Shown: piece after piece, positions 8,201 through 16,491 of the stretch
Layout of the letters: every line of letters starts with the position of its first letter
How positions within the stretch are numbered: position 1 is the stretch's first letter
Source of the DNA: Clostridium_AT stratigraminis
GTDB taxonomy: Bacteria > Bacillota > Clostridia > Clostridiales > Clostridiaceae
DNA: 64,000 nt
Direction of reading: 5' to 3'
Assembly: GCF_045310675.1 (NCBI RefSeq)
Contig: NZ_JBJHZZ010000001.1
Coordinates: forward strand, 835,333-899,332
Made by a program: the position numbers and the translations under genes
The notes under the pieces: generated by a model
Database searches by the model: none
What the model saw: the letters and a program-made list of their open reading frames with translations, nothing else
Told to the model about the DNA's origin: nothing

Positions 8201-9157
8201 ATGTACGGAATGATTGCAACTTGGCGTATGGCTGTTGAAGGTATTACTAAGGGAAGAGAAATCTTAAAGAATAGTGGATGTGCAGGAGATGCAATTGAAG
8301 CCGCTATTAAAGAAGTTGAGAACTTTGAATACTATAAGTCTGTAGGCTATGGCGGCCTGCCTAATGAGGAAATGGAAGTAGAATTAGATGCTGCATATAT
8401 GGATGGCACTACTTTTGATATTGGAGCAGTTGCTGCAATTAAGGATTTTGCCAATCCAATAAGCATAGCAAGACGATTAAGCGAGGAAAAAGTAAATAAT
8501 TTATTAGTGGCAGAAGGAGCAGAGAAGTTTGCTCATAAAGAAGGCTTTGAACGTAAAAATATGTTAACAGAGCGTGCTAAGATTTTTTATTATAATCGAG
8601 TTAAAGAGGTAAAGGAAGAGGAAATCAAGCCTTACAGCGGACATGACACTGTAGGTATGGTATGCCTTGATGAGCATGACAATATGACTGCTGGCACCTC
8701 AACAAGCGGCTTATTTATGAAGAAGAAGGGAAGAGTTGGTGACTCTCCAATTTGCGGTTCTGGATTTTATGTAGATTCTAAGGTAGGGGGAGCTAGTGCC
8801 ACAGGCCTTGGAGAAGATTTAATGAAAGGCTGTATTTCCTATGAAATTGTCCGCTTAATGAAAGAAGGTCATCACCCACAAGAGGCTTGTGAAATTGCCG
8901 TAATGAGGCTTGATTCAGAGCTTAAAGAAAGAAGAGGTAAGGCTGGTGATTTATCTTTAATTGCCATGAATAATAAAGGTGAATGGGGAGTTGCCACCAA
9001 CATTGAAGGCTTTTCATTTGCAGTGACTACTGAAAATGAGGAACCAATTGTGTATCTAACAAAAAATGTAGATGGGAAATGTATTCATGAAGTAGCAAGT
9101 AAGGAATGGCTTGACAACTATATGAGTACAAGAACTGCACCAATAACTAGAAGGTGA
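8201..9157 (+). CDS. N4-(beta-N-acetylglucosaminyl)-L-asparaginase / isoaspartyl peptidase family (Ntn hydrolase)
   Basis: The family hydrolyses GlcNAc-asparagine (glycosylasparaginase) or beta-aspartyl peptides. The 318-residue precursor should cleave itself before Thr150 in SGHDTVGMV, freeing the threonine nucleophile. The TSTSGLFMKKKGRVGDSPICGSGFYVD stretch carries the RVGDSP substrate-binding motif and the GSGFY loop. The pattern is that of glycosylasparaginase more than plain asparaginase. No signal peptide is visible, so it acts in the cytosol on imported substrate, unlike the lysosomal or periplasmic relatives. AAAAAAGGAG precedes the ATG. Downstream genes encode a dipeptidase, CutC and a DUF871 protein. 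Confidence 0.86.
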   Translation: MYGMIATWRMAVEGITKGREILKNSGCAGDAIEAAIKEVENFEYYKSVGYGGLPNEEMEVELDAAYMDGTTFDIGAVAAIKDFANPISIARRLSEEKVNNLLVAEGAEKFAHKEGFERKNMLTERAKIFYYNRVKEVKEEEIKPYSGHDTVGMVCLDEHDNMTAGTSTSGLFMKKKGRVGDSPICGSGFYVDSKVGGASATGLGEDLMKGCISYEIVRLMKEGHHPQEACEIAVMRLDSELKERRGKAGDLSLIAMNNKGEWGVATNIEGFSFAVTTENEEPIVYLTKNVDGKCIHEVASKEWLDNYMSTRTAPITRR

Positions 9158-9208
9158 TTATTAATGAAGACTAAAATATTATGAAAAATAGATGAGCTAA
9201 AGGAACAA

Positions 9209-10282
9209 ATGATTTCTGACATTCTGAAGGTGGTTAAAATTAACAGTGAAGAAAGTGAGATAGAAGAAGGGATGCCTTTTGGCAGGGGGGTTAATGATTG
9301 TTTGCTTAAGGCACTTGAAATTGCCTCGAGTCTTGGCTTTGAAACAAAGAATATAGATGGATATGCTGGCTATGCACAGCTTGGAGAAGGCAGTGATTAC
9401 CTTGGTGTAATAGGCCATTTAGATGTAGTACCTGCAGGTGAAGGGTGGCTTGAGCCTCCTTATAGCGGTTATAATAAGAATGGGAGAATTTATTCTAGAG
9501 GTATTTTAGATAATAAAGGACCAATTATGTCCTGCCTATATGCACTATATGCCTGCAAAGTAAGCTGTGTTAAATTTAATAAACCCATTCGTATAATATT
9601 TGGAACTAATGAAGAAACGGGAATGAAGGATATTGAGTATTATTTAAGTAAGGAAAAGCCACCAATTATGGGTTGGACTCCAGATTGCAAATATCCTGTG
9701 GTTTATGGTGAAAGAGGCAGGGCTAAATTTAAGATATCAGCTAATGAAAAAGACTTGAAGGACTTATTTAGCTTTGTAACTAAGTATTTTTTACAAAGTA
9801 AGGAAAATGGAGACAGGTTAGGTATTGATTTCTCTGATGAGGAATTTGGGAAAATGCAGATGCGGGGCTATGGTTTAAGACAGGAAGAAAGCAAAAGTAT
9901 ATTTGACTTTACCTTAAGCTACCCAGCAGGAGTAACTCTTTCAAAAATTACCTCACAAATTAGATTAAAAATGCCAGATACACTATCCTTAGAGGTAGTT
10001 AGTAATTATGATCCTGTAAAGTTTGAAAAAGACTGTTTTTTAGTAAGAAAGCTTAAAGAAGCCTATGAAGAAGTCACTGGCTTTGATGGTACACCAGTAA
10101 CAACAACTGGCGGCACTTATGCAAAATTAATGCCTAATATAGTTCCCTTTGGACCAAGCTTTCCAGGGCAAAAGGGCATTGGGCACAATCCAAATGAATG
10201 GATGGATATTGAAGATATTGTGATGAATGCTAAAATATATGCATTAAGTTTTCTAAAGCTAGGTGGTGAAAGTTATGAATAA
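9209..10282 (+). CDS. Sapep/PepV-like M20 metallodipeptidase, shortened, with an in-frame UGA in its likely leader
   Basis: Cytosolic dinuclear metal dipeptidase. Visible residues are the HxD motif in VIGHLDVVPAGEGW, the bridging aspartate in SRGILDNKGP, the catalytic EE in FGTNEETGMKD, the D in MGWTPDCKYP and the C-terminal metal histidine in GIGHNPNEW. At 357 residues it is about 100 shorter than PepV; the missing part is the lid, between RGRAKFKI and the final catalytic lobe. ATG 9209 has AAAGGA four bases upstream. A second in-frame ATG at 9164 has a better site (AAGGTGAT) and would give the usual family N-terminus, but codon 7 of that frame is TGA (9182-9184). Either the gene restarts at 9209 or it carries a nonsense change. 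Confidence 0.82.
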   Translation: MISDILKVVKINSEESEIEEGMPFGRGVNDCLLKALEIASSLGFETKNIDGYAGYAQLGEGSDYLGVIGHLDVVPAGEGWLEPPYSGYNKNGRIYSRGILDNKGPIMSCLYALYACKVSCVKFNKPIRIIFGTNEETGMKDIEYYLSKEKPPIMGWTPDCKYPVVYGERGRAKFKISANEKDLKDLFSFVTKYFLQSKENGDRLGIDFSDEEFGKMQMRGYGLRQEESKSIFDFTLSYPAGVTLSKITSQIRLKMPDTLSLEVVSNYDPVKFEKDCFLVRKLKEAYEEVTGFDGTPVTTTGGTYAKLMPNIVPFGPSFPGQKGIGHNPNEWMDIEDIVMNAKIYALSFLKLGGESYE

Positions 10283-11027
10283 AATAGTAGAAGTGTGCTG
10301 TGGAAGCTATTATGATTGTCTACAGGCCTATAAAGGTAAAGCGGAAAGAGTGGAATTAAATAGTGCACTATATTTAGGAGGGTTAACTCCTAGTATTGCA
10401 GAACTAATTTTAACTAAAAAAAATACTGATTTAAAGGTTATTTGCATGGCAAGGCCAAGAGCTGCAGGGTTTTGTTATGAAAAGGAAGACTATGAAACAT
10501 TATTATTAGATGTAAAGCTCTTAATGGAAAATGACGCAGACGGCATTGCCTTTGGCTGCCTAGATGATGAAGGAAATATTAATGTTGTGCAAACAGAAGA
10601 AGTAGTTAAATTAATTAAATCCTATGGATCAGAAAAAGAAGCAGTATTTCATAGGGCCTTTGATTGTGTCAGTGATCCCTTTGAAGCTGCAGAAACTTTA
10701 ATTAAGCTAGGTATAGACCGTATTTTAACTAGCGGTTTAGAAGCAAAGGCTGTAGATGGAAAAGGCCTATTGAAAGTACTTCAGGAAAAGTATGGACATA
10801 AAATTCAAATTCTAGCTGGCAGTGGAGTTAATGCTGGAAATGCCAAAGACCTTATGGAATATACGGGTATTACCCAAATTCACAGCTCCTGCAAAGCCTG
10901 GCTCATAGATAAGACGACAACTAAAAATCATGTTACCTATGCCTATGGCAAGGATGAATTTTCCTATGATGTAGTTGACTCTAAGCTAGTTAGTGAGCTA
11001 GTAAAGGTAGTTAATGAAGAACTATAG
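10275..11027 (+). CDS. cutC: CutC family protein (TIM barrel)
   Basis: CutC was named for copper homeostasis in E. coli, but that role is disputed and the true reaction is unknown. The 250-residue protein shows the family start KIVEVCCGSYYDCLQAYKGKAERVELNSALYLGGLTPS, then VICMARPRAAGFCYEKEDY and VFHRAFDCVSDPFEA, and ends with HSSCK. The frame is open from GTG 10263, but ATG 10275 is better placed behind AGGTGG. It overlaps the dipeptidase end by 8 bases, so the two are translationally coupled. Its place in a glycoconjugate operon hints that CutC acts on a sugar-derived compound. Confidence 0.9.
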   Translation: MNKIVEVCCGSYYDCLQAYKGKAERVELNSALYLGGLTPSIAELILTKKNTDLKVICMARPRAAGFCYEKEDYETLLLDVKLLMENDADGIAFGCLDDEGNINVVQTEEVVKLIKSYGSEKEAVFHRAFDCVSDPFEAAETLIKLGIDRILTSGLEAKAVDGKGLLKVLQEKYGHKIQILAGSGVNAGNAKDLMEYTGITQIHSSCKAWLIDKTTTKNHVTYAYGKDEFSYDVVDSKLVSELVKVVNEEL

Positions 11028-11054
11028 CATTAAATATAAATAAAATTAACAAAG

Positions 11055-11135
11055 TGAAATTAAAAAGAACTACAATTAAAAAAAGCTACAAATAAAAAGA
11101 ATTATAATTAAAAAAGAACTACAATTATAAATAAA
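11055..11135 (+). repeat. Degenerate tandem repeat in the cutC-DUF871 spacer
   Basis: An A-rich array of units resembling AAAAAGAACTACAATTAAA: near-exact copies at 11062-11080 and 11110-11127, with decayed copies (AAAAGCTACAAATAAA and AAAGAATTATAATTAAA) between. The strand is almost free of G and C. It may be slippage-derived filler or an unstructured leader before the next gene. Confidence 0.5.
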
Positions 11136-11203
11136 AATCAAATATAAAAATAGAAAGCTAAAAAAGAAAATCAAAAATGTAATCATAGGGAGGAATATTA
11201 AAA

Positions 11204-12292
11204 ATGCATAGAATGGGAATATCTGTTTATCCTGAACATTCTACAGAAGAAAAAGATTATGCATACATGAAGCTGGCTGCAAAATATGGCTTTACTAGAA
11301 TTTTTACTTGTTTATTATCAGTAAAGGAACCAAAAGAAATTATCATGGATAAATTCACAAGATTTATGGAAGAAGCACATAAACTTGGCTTTATTGTTGG
11401 GGTAGATACAAATCCAGAAGTATTTGCACATCTTGGAGCCACCCCCCTTAATTTAAAACTATTTCATGATATGAAGGTTGATATTATTCGTCTGGATGGA
11501 CATTTTAGCGATATGGAAGACATTGCAATTACCCATAACTCCTATGGCATTCCTATTGAATTTAATGGAAGTCAAAATACAGCTTTGGATTTAATGCTTG
11601 AAAGAGGAGCAAATAAGCATAACATGATAGTCTGCCATAATTTCTATCCACAGAAATATACAGGGCTTGGATGGAATAAATTTATGGATTTTACTAATAA
11701 ATATAAAGTTTTAGGCTTTACTATGGCTGCATTTGTTTCCAGCAATAACGAGAATACCTTTGGACCTTGGCCTGTATATGAAGGCCTGCCAACCTGTGAA
11801 ATCCACAGAAATTTACCAATAGATTTACAAGTAAGACATCTCCTTGCAACTAATATAATTGATGATGTTTTAATTGGAAATGCCTACGCTACAGAGGAGG
11901 AGCTAAAAGCAATATCAGAAATTGATAAATCAAAAACCACCTTTAAGTTGGAGCTTGATGCTAATATTACTGAGAACGAGAAAAATATCATATTTAATTT
12001 TCCTCATTACGGCAGAGGTGACGCTTCAGACTATATGGTACGCAGCAGTATGCCGAGACTTAATTATAAAAATAAAAACATTCCATACCGTAAACATGAC
12101 AGTGAATTCTTCCATAAAGGCGACGTAGTAATAGTTAACGATAATTTATCTCATTATCGCGGTGAGCTTGAAATTGTTACAAAAGATATGCCTAATGATG
12201 GACAGAGAAATTTTGTAGCTAGAATACCTGAGCAGGAATTAATTCTATTAGATTTATTAAAACCTGAATATCCTTTTGGATTTATTAAGTAA
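11204..12292 (+). CDS. DUF871/MupG family TIM-barrel protein, probable 6-phospho-N-acetylmuramidase or related 6-phosphoglycosidase
   Basis: The family includes Staphylococcus aureus MupG, which splits MurNAc-6-phosphate-GlcNAc made by a PTS. The 362-residue protein has the family N-terminus MHRMGISVYPEHSTEEKDYAYM, then a barrel with VGVDTNPEVFAHLGATP, IRLDGHF and NFYPQKYTGLGWNKF. A C-terminal beta domain (about 240-362) follows. GGGAGGAAT precedes the ATG. As last gene of the PTS operon it is the best candidate to cleave the phosphorylated disaccharide made by the permease. The substrate (MurNAc-6P-GlcNAc or another 6-phospho-disaccharide) is inferred. Confidence 0.82.
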   Translation: MHRMGISVYPEHSTEEKDYAYMKLAAKYGFTRIFTCLLSVKEPKEIIMDKFTRFMEEAHKLGFIVGVDTNPEVFAHLGATPLNLKLFHDMKVDIIRLDGHFSDMEDIAITHNSYGIPIEFNGSQNTALDLMLERGANKHNMIVCHNFYPQKYTGLGWNKFMDFTNKYKVLGFTMAAFVSSNNENTFGPWPVYEGLPTCEIHRNLPIDLQVRHLLATNIIDDVLIGNAYATEEELKAISEIDKSKTTFKLELDANITENEKNIIFNFPHYGRGDASDYMVRSSMPRLNYKNKNIPYRKHDSEFFHKGDVVIVNDNLSHYRGELEIVTKDMPNDGQRNFVARIPEQELILLDLLKPEYPFGFIK

Positions 12293-12360
12293 CATTGAGA
12301 ACTGAAAATAGAAGATATAATATTAAAAGTAACACTTAAATTCATATAAATAAAGACTAA

Positions 12361-12403
12361 AAAAGAAGCGCTTCCCAAAACGAAAATGGGAGGTGCTTCT
12401 TTA
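12361..12403. terminator. Bidirectional terminator between the PTS operon and the sigma/anti-sigma genes
   Basis: AAAGAAGCGCTTCCCA pairs with TGGGAGGTGCTTCTTT around an AAACGAAAA loop, with A and T tracts on both sides. It serves the converging DUF871 (+) and anti-sigma (-) genes. Confidence 0.85.
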
Positions 12404-12406
12404 TAT

Positions 12407-13393
12407 TTAATAAATAGTTGTAATTACTCCAAAGGAAGAAGCTTTTATATGGGTGTTTCCTATTAGTTCTTTTAATTGAGACTTTGTGCCGTAAACTATG
12501 CATCCTAATATTGATACATCACTATAGGTTCTATAGCCTTTTGCCATCATTTCATTATATATTGAGTTATATTTTTCGAGTTTAGGGTTTTGTAAAGTTA
12601 TTAACAATTCATTATAGGATGTATCAAAATGCATTGGCTTAACATTTACTCCAATAGCATTAAATTCGTCTATATAGGCACCAGCACCAGCATGCATGTC
12701 AGCATCCTTTTTAAACATTTTCATGTCTTCCTTTGTATAAGCATCCAACCAATACCAAGTTGGAGCTATTTTTCCAAGCAAGAACTGAGCGTCAACCAGT
12801 TTGTATGGTTTATCGAAGGATATAGCAAGTTCAATTATTTTATCATCGGAAATTTTATCTAATTCATTTAAGTCATTTTTATAACCTTTATAATTAATTT
12901 CAGGATGAAAAAACATCATTTTTCTGTAGCCGGTTTGGGTATAACTTTCAGACCACGGTCCTACTTCATTACCGTTATAACCTCCTTGATATCTTGTAAC
13001 AGGGTAATTTAAACTAAGACCTAAAAAGGGCAACAACTTACTATTTTGAAAATAGCCAAAAACTGATACATTCTCCTGTATTTCAACAGGTTTATTTCCT
13101 ATAACTCTAGAAATTTTGTAGGCGCCTTTTCCTCCTAAAAATCCAAGAGTATCTATAGATTCACTTATATAGCCATTAGGAACAGTAAGTTTTACCAACT
13201 CCTCATGTTGTTTAAAAGCTTCTTCACTCAATTTTAGGCTGATTTTTGTATTGAGATAGGAGCCAATTGCTATAACTAAAAGTGTGACTACCAATGATAT
13301 AATTATGGTCCTTATTGTGGATTTTAACTTACCCTTTCTTATAGCTTTCTTTAATTTATCTTCATTAAACAATTCCTCTAAATTGTTATCCAT
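12407..13393 (-). CDS. Anti-sigma factor, sigma factor regulator N/C-terminal domain type
   Basis: A 328-residue single-pass membrane protein. The first 25 residues are charged and cytosolic (LEELFNEDKLKKAIRKGK), followed by one transmembrane helix (about residues 26-46) and a large outside domain. That domain resembles the paired N- and C-terminal sigma-factor-regulator domains, with the conserved VSVFGYF start and late GPWSESYTQTGYRKMMFFHP. Its start overlaps the ECF sigma gene end by 8 bases, a translationally coupled pair. It probably holds the sigma factor at the membrane until an envelope signal arrives. The signal is unknown. Confidence 0.82.
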   Translation of the reverse strand: MDNNLEELFNEDKLKKAIRKGKLKSTIRTIIISLVVTLLVIAIGSYLNTKISLKLSEEAFKQHEELVKLTVPNGYISESIDTLGFLGGKGAYKISRVIGNKPVEIQENVSVFGYFQNSKLLPFLGLSLNYPVTRYQGGYNGNEVGPWSESYTQTGYRKMMFFHPEINYKGYKNDLNELDKISDDKIIELAISFDKPYKLVDAQFLLGKIAPTWYWLDAYTKEDMKMFKKDADMHAGAGAYIDEFNAIGVNVKPMHFDTSYNELLITLQNPKLEKYNSIYNEMMAKGYRTYSDVSILGCIVYGTKSQLKELIGNTHIKASSFGVITTIY

Positions 13394-13889
13394 TATTTAA
13401 CCACATCCTTTCAAATTCCTTTCTTGCTCTATAGAGATAAGTTTTAACTACGGACTCTTTTAGACCTAGTAATAATGCTATTTCCTTATAGGAAAGCTCC
13501 ATAGCATATTTTAAAATTAACAGGTCTTTATATCCATCTTTTAACTTGTTAAGACGGTCTTTCACCTCATTATTACGTTCAGTTATTAATAAATCTTCAG
13601 TAAAGTCTTCTTCTACTGTAAGCTGATTAGCAAAACCTTCTTCATCAATACTTATTTGATAAAGTCTTTTCTGTTTCTTCATTAAGTTTCTAAATTCATT
13701 TAAAGATACTTTAAATAACCAGGAGGGAAGCTTTTCTCTAGATACACCATCCATGTATTTAATTGCTTTAATAAAGCTGTTTTGGACTATATCTTCAGCT
13801 TCTTCCCTACTGCATCCGTTTTTAATTAAATATCCCATTATAATTTTTGATTGCTTTTTATACAATTCTAGCAGCAGCTGGGTATCCAT
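13386..13889 (-). CDS. ECF-type RNA polymerase sigma factor
   Basis: A 167-residue sigma-70 family factor with only regions 2 and 4. Region 2 includes SREEAEDIVQNSFIKAIKYM (about residues 27-46) and the promoter-melting WLFKVSLNEFRNLMKKQ. Region 4 is at about 113-160, with the helix-turn-helix MELSYKEIALLLGLKESVVKTYLYRARKEF. GAAAGGAGGG precedes the ATG. It is the first gene of a two-gene unit with its anti-sigma factor. Target genes are unknown. Confidence 0.9.
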   Translation of the reverse strand: MDTQLLLELYKKQSKIIMGYLIKNGCSREEAEDIVQNSFIKAIKYMDGVSREKLPSWLFKVSLNEFRNLMKKQKRLYQISIDEEGFANQLTVEEDFTEDLLITERNNEVKDRLNKLKDGYKDLLILKYAMELSYKEIALLLGLKESVVKTYLYRARKEFERMWLNNG

Positions 13890-14220
13890 TTTTCCCTCCT
13901 TTCTGCGAAATTAATACGCCTTTATATTAATAAGACAATTCTACCATTAAAATGTAAACATGGGTTATGAAAAATATTTATAAGAAAGTTAAATTAAAGA
14001 GAAGGTACTTGGAAGGCAAGGTTTATAAGTCATGTAATAAAACCTATTTTGTCTATAGGAGATTTGAGTCTATAATCATATACATTATATTGAAATTAAT
14101 GTTATAATTAGCATACAATAAGTTGGAAAACAGTTTGAACTTATATTTTTATAATAATTATATTGAAGAACAAAATTTTGAAAACTTACTATTAAATAAG
14201 CTATTTTAGGTGTGAAGTGT
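13890..14220. other. Divergent intergenic region, about 330 bp
   Basis: Between the ECF sigma gene (-) and a small membrane protein gene (+). On the minus strand TTTACA (plus 13954-13959) lies upstream of a weak AT-rich -10, a possible sigma promoter. On the plus strand TTGAAA (14090-14095) and TACAAT (14114-14119) with an 18-bp gap are a plausible promoter. No convincing ORF or RNA structure was seen. Confidence 0.4.
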
Positions 14221-14550
14221 ATGAAAGCTAATAATATATTAAAAAGGCCCAAATTTAAATTATTTCTTGTGATAGCAGCTGTTTTTATATATTTATCTTA
14301 TTTGTATTGGCTAGACTTGCCATCATTATCACCCAATGAGGCAATATTAAAATATTGTAAGGTAAAATCATTAAATTATTCTAAGCAAAATATTAAAATT
14401 GAAGAATCTAAAATTACAGATACAAACTATGGTCAGCAATTTATAGTAAGTGGTGTAACAGACAAGGAGTTTAGCTCTAATATTTCATTTTTTTATCTAA
14501 AACATAGTAGTAAAGGATGGAAAGTTACAAGTGCTGGAACAGGCCCTTAA
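14221..14550 (+). CDS. Small single-pass membrane protein of unknown function
   Basis: Not recognised. The 109-residue product has basic residues (NNILKRPKFK), one hydrophobic helix (about residues 13-31) and an outside domain with a conserved-looking fold: EAILKYCKVKSLNY, then alternating beta-like stretches. The end GWKVTSAGTGP resembles small clostridial membrane-anchored proteins with a DUF4829 or NTF2-like tail. A GTG at 14212 is in frame, but AGGTG sits correctly for ATG 14221. The next gene also encodes a small membrane protein 50 bases on. Confidence 0.6.
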   Translation: MKANNILKRPKFKLFLVIAAVFIYLSYLYWLDLPSLSPNEAILKYCKVKSLNYSKQNIKIEESKITDTNYGQQFIVSGVTDKEFSSNISFFYLKHSSKGWKVTSAGTGP

Positions 14551-14600
14551 GCTAATGTGGTTTTCTTAATGCTGGACTATTAATAGAAAGGGGTTAGGTA

Positions 14601-15107
14601 ATGTCTATTAATAATAAAACAAAGAAGGTCGTAATCACTGGCATTATTGTAATAACTTTATTTGAAATATATTTTGCGTACAAAATAGTAATGAATTATG
14701 CAGGAGTCTATCAGGTTGGCATTTTTATACCATTGATACTTCAGCCGCTTTTTTATATGTGGTTATTTAGAATAGAAAGGCCTTATTTGAAAATAAGAAT
14801 CACAATAATATTAGCAATATCAATTTTTTTACCTTTAGTAATCTATTTTACCTTACCAAACTATACCTATAATAAGGGCAAAGAGATAGTTAAGCAGAAT
14901 TTAGCTCAAAGCGAAAATTATTTGTTTACTGATTTAACCTATGCTAGTGATACTATTCCTGTTATTAATAATCCTAAGCAATTGTTTGTCTCAAATAGAG
15001 TATATTATTATGAAGTTACTTTAAAGGATGAGAAAAAATATTTTATTATTAACCCACTAACAGGTGAATTAAAAGAGTTAGCAAGAAGCTACTGGGGAAG
15101 CAATTAA
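14601..15107 (+). CDS. Membrane protein with three helices and a PepSY-like tail, function unknown
   Basis: Not recognised by name. The 168-residue product has three hydrophobic segments (about residues 10-30, 38-58, 66-84). An extracellular C-terminal part contains YEVTLKDEKKYFIINPLTGELKEL, resembling the paired-strand pattern of PepSY-type domains that regulate or inhibit other proteins. GAAAGGGGTTAG precedes the ATG. It probably shares a transcript with the preceding small gene. Confidence 0.6.
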   Translation: MSINNKTKKVVITGIIVITLFEIYFAYKIVMNYAGVYQVGIFIPLILQPLFYMWLFRIERPYLKIRITIILAISIFLPLVIYFTLPNYTYNKGKEIVKQNLAQSENYLFTDLTYASDTIPVINNPKQLFVSNRVYYYEVTLKDEKKYFIINPLTGELKELARSYWGSN

Positions 15108-15159
15108 AATTATACTCAATTATGTGAGGAATAACATTCAATATATTTGGAGGCGGCTT

Positions 15160-16005
15160 ATGAAAGCAATGGAGTTATATAATCAATTAGAAAGAGATTT
15201 TATTTTTAAAGAATTGCAGGATGATTGGGCTAGATATATGGGGGAAGTAGAAGAATATCTTTGTCTTAATTTCAAAGAAAGAAGTATGGGACTTGTCTGT
15301 GACTTTACTAAAGAAATTAATAAAGTTTACTCAGCTGTATTTCCAACTGAAGAAATTATGCAAAAAATTATAGATGATGGAACAACTAATGCCATGTTAT
15401 TTGTGCATCACCCATCTATTTGGGATAGTAGAAGAGCACCGAATTCATTTTATCAGATGAAAAAGACATTGTTAGAGAAATTTAAAGAAAATAGAATTTC
15501 AATATATAATTTGCACGTTCCGTTGGATAACTTCAGCCAGTATTCAACTAGTGTAACTTTAGCTGATGCTATAGGAATAGAAATTGAAAAGCCATTTGCT
15601 AAATACCGGGGAGCATTATGTGGTGTAATTGGTAAAACTGAGTGCAAAAACATAGAAGAATTGCAGGATAAGTTTTCTAAAGTACTAGGTCATAGTACAA
15701 GCCTCTATTTATATGGAAATACTAATATTAAAGATGGTAAAATTGCAATAGTAGCTGGTGGTGGAAATAATGAGGATACTGTTTCTGAAATGATTGAAAA
15801 TAAGGTTAGTATACTAATTACAGGTATAGCCACAAATAATAATTCAGAGGTTCATAGACTTGAGCAAAAAAATTCTATAAATGTTTTAGGGGGAACGCAC
15901 TACTCTACTGAAAAGTTTGCATGCCAGAAGATCTGCAGTTACTTTGAAAAACTTGGACTAGCTTCTACTTTTATTGAAGGGGAACCAATATATGAGGATC
16001 TGTAA
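15160..16005 (+). CDS. NIF3-like dinuclear metal-centre protein (DUF34 family)
   Basis: Member of the NIF3/YbgI/GCH-I-like family of hexameric proteins that bind two metal ions; the biochemical role is not settled. Metal-site motifs are visible: LFVHHPSIWD near residue 75, IYNLHVPLDN near 106, and the C-terminal GGTHYSTEKFACQKICSYFE near 246. The frame also opens at GTG 15124, but GGAGG at 15149-15153 points to ATG 15160. No clear link with its neighbours is evident. Confidence 0.85.
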   Translation: MKAMELYNQLERDFIFKELQDDWARYMGEVEEYLCLNFKERSMGLVCDFTKEINKVYSAVFPTEEIMQKIIDDGTTNAMLFVHHPSIWDSRRAPNSFYQMKKTLLEKFKENRISIYNLHVPLDNFSQYSTSVTLADAIGIEIEKPFAKYRGALCGVIGKTECKNIEELQDKFSKVLGHSTSLYLYGNTNIKDGKIAIVAGGGNNEDTVSEMIENKVSILITGIATNNNSEVHRLEQKNSINVLGGTHYSTEKFACQKICSYFEKLGLASTFIEGEPIYEDL

Positions 16006-16075
16006 AAAGTGAGGCTATAATGAATAGTATAATGAGATAAATTAAAATAATTTACTTACAAGGAGGTCAAAAGAT

Positions 16076-16477
16076 ATGGAAGTTAGATATAATGCTCCGA
16101 CCGCAGAGGAATATATTTCTTTAAGGCTTAAAACAGGGATGGGGACAAAAGATTTATCAAAAGTTGAGATTGCTTTAAAAAATTCATTATTTATAGTTAC
16201 TTTGTGGGACAAGGATAAACTTATTGCCTTTGGAAGGATTGTAGGGGATTATGGAATAACTTATGTTGTTTCTGATATTATGGTGGATCCAGAATATCAG
16301 CGTAAAGGCCTTGGAAAAATAATTATGAAAGAAATCGATTCATATTTAAATCAAAATACTGATGAATATGCTTATGTATGCTTAATTGCTAATAAACCTG
16401 CAGATAAGCTATATTCTCAATTTGGATTTGATTATACAGAGCCAAAATCTTGTGGTATGAGAAGAAAACAAAAATAA
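16076..16477 (+). CDS. GNAT family N-acetyltransferase
   Basis: A 133-residue acetyl-CoA-dependent transferase. The fold is visible as LIAFGRIVGDYGITYVVSDIMVDPEYQRKGLGKIIMKEI: the central strand followed by the acetyl-CoA pyrophosphate loop QRKGLG (about residues 78-83). The end LYSQFGFDYTEPKSCGMRR is typical. AAGGAGGTC gives a strong ribosome site. The substrate is unknown. The next acetyltransferase gene starts 14 bases downstream. Confidence 0.9.
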   Translation: MEVRYNAPTAEEYISLRLKTGMGTKDLSKVEIALKNSLFIVTLWDKDKLIAFGRIVGDYGITYVVSDIMVDPEYQRKGLGKIIMKEIDSYLNQNTDEYAYVCLIANKPADKLYSQFGFDYTEPKSCGMRRKQK

Positions 16478-16491
16478 ATTGGGGTGAGAAA

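Noticed and set aside
9182..9184. Reading the in-frame TGA before the dipeptidase as selenocysteine
   Set aside because: No hairpin with a loop G lies at the needed distance downstream, the residue is outside the active site, and related enzymes have no cysteine there. A restart at 9209 explains the gene.
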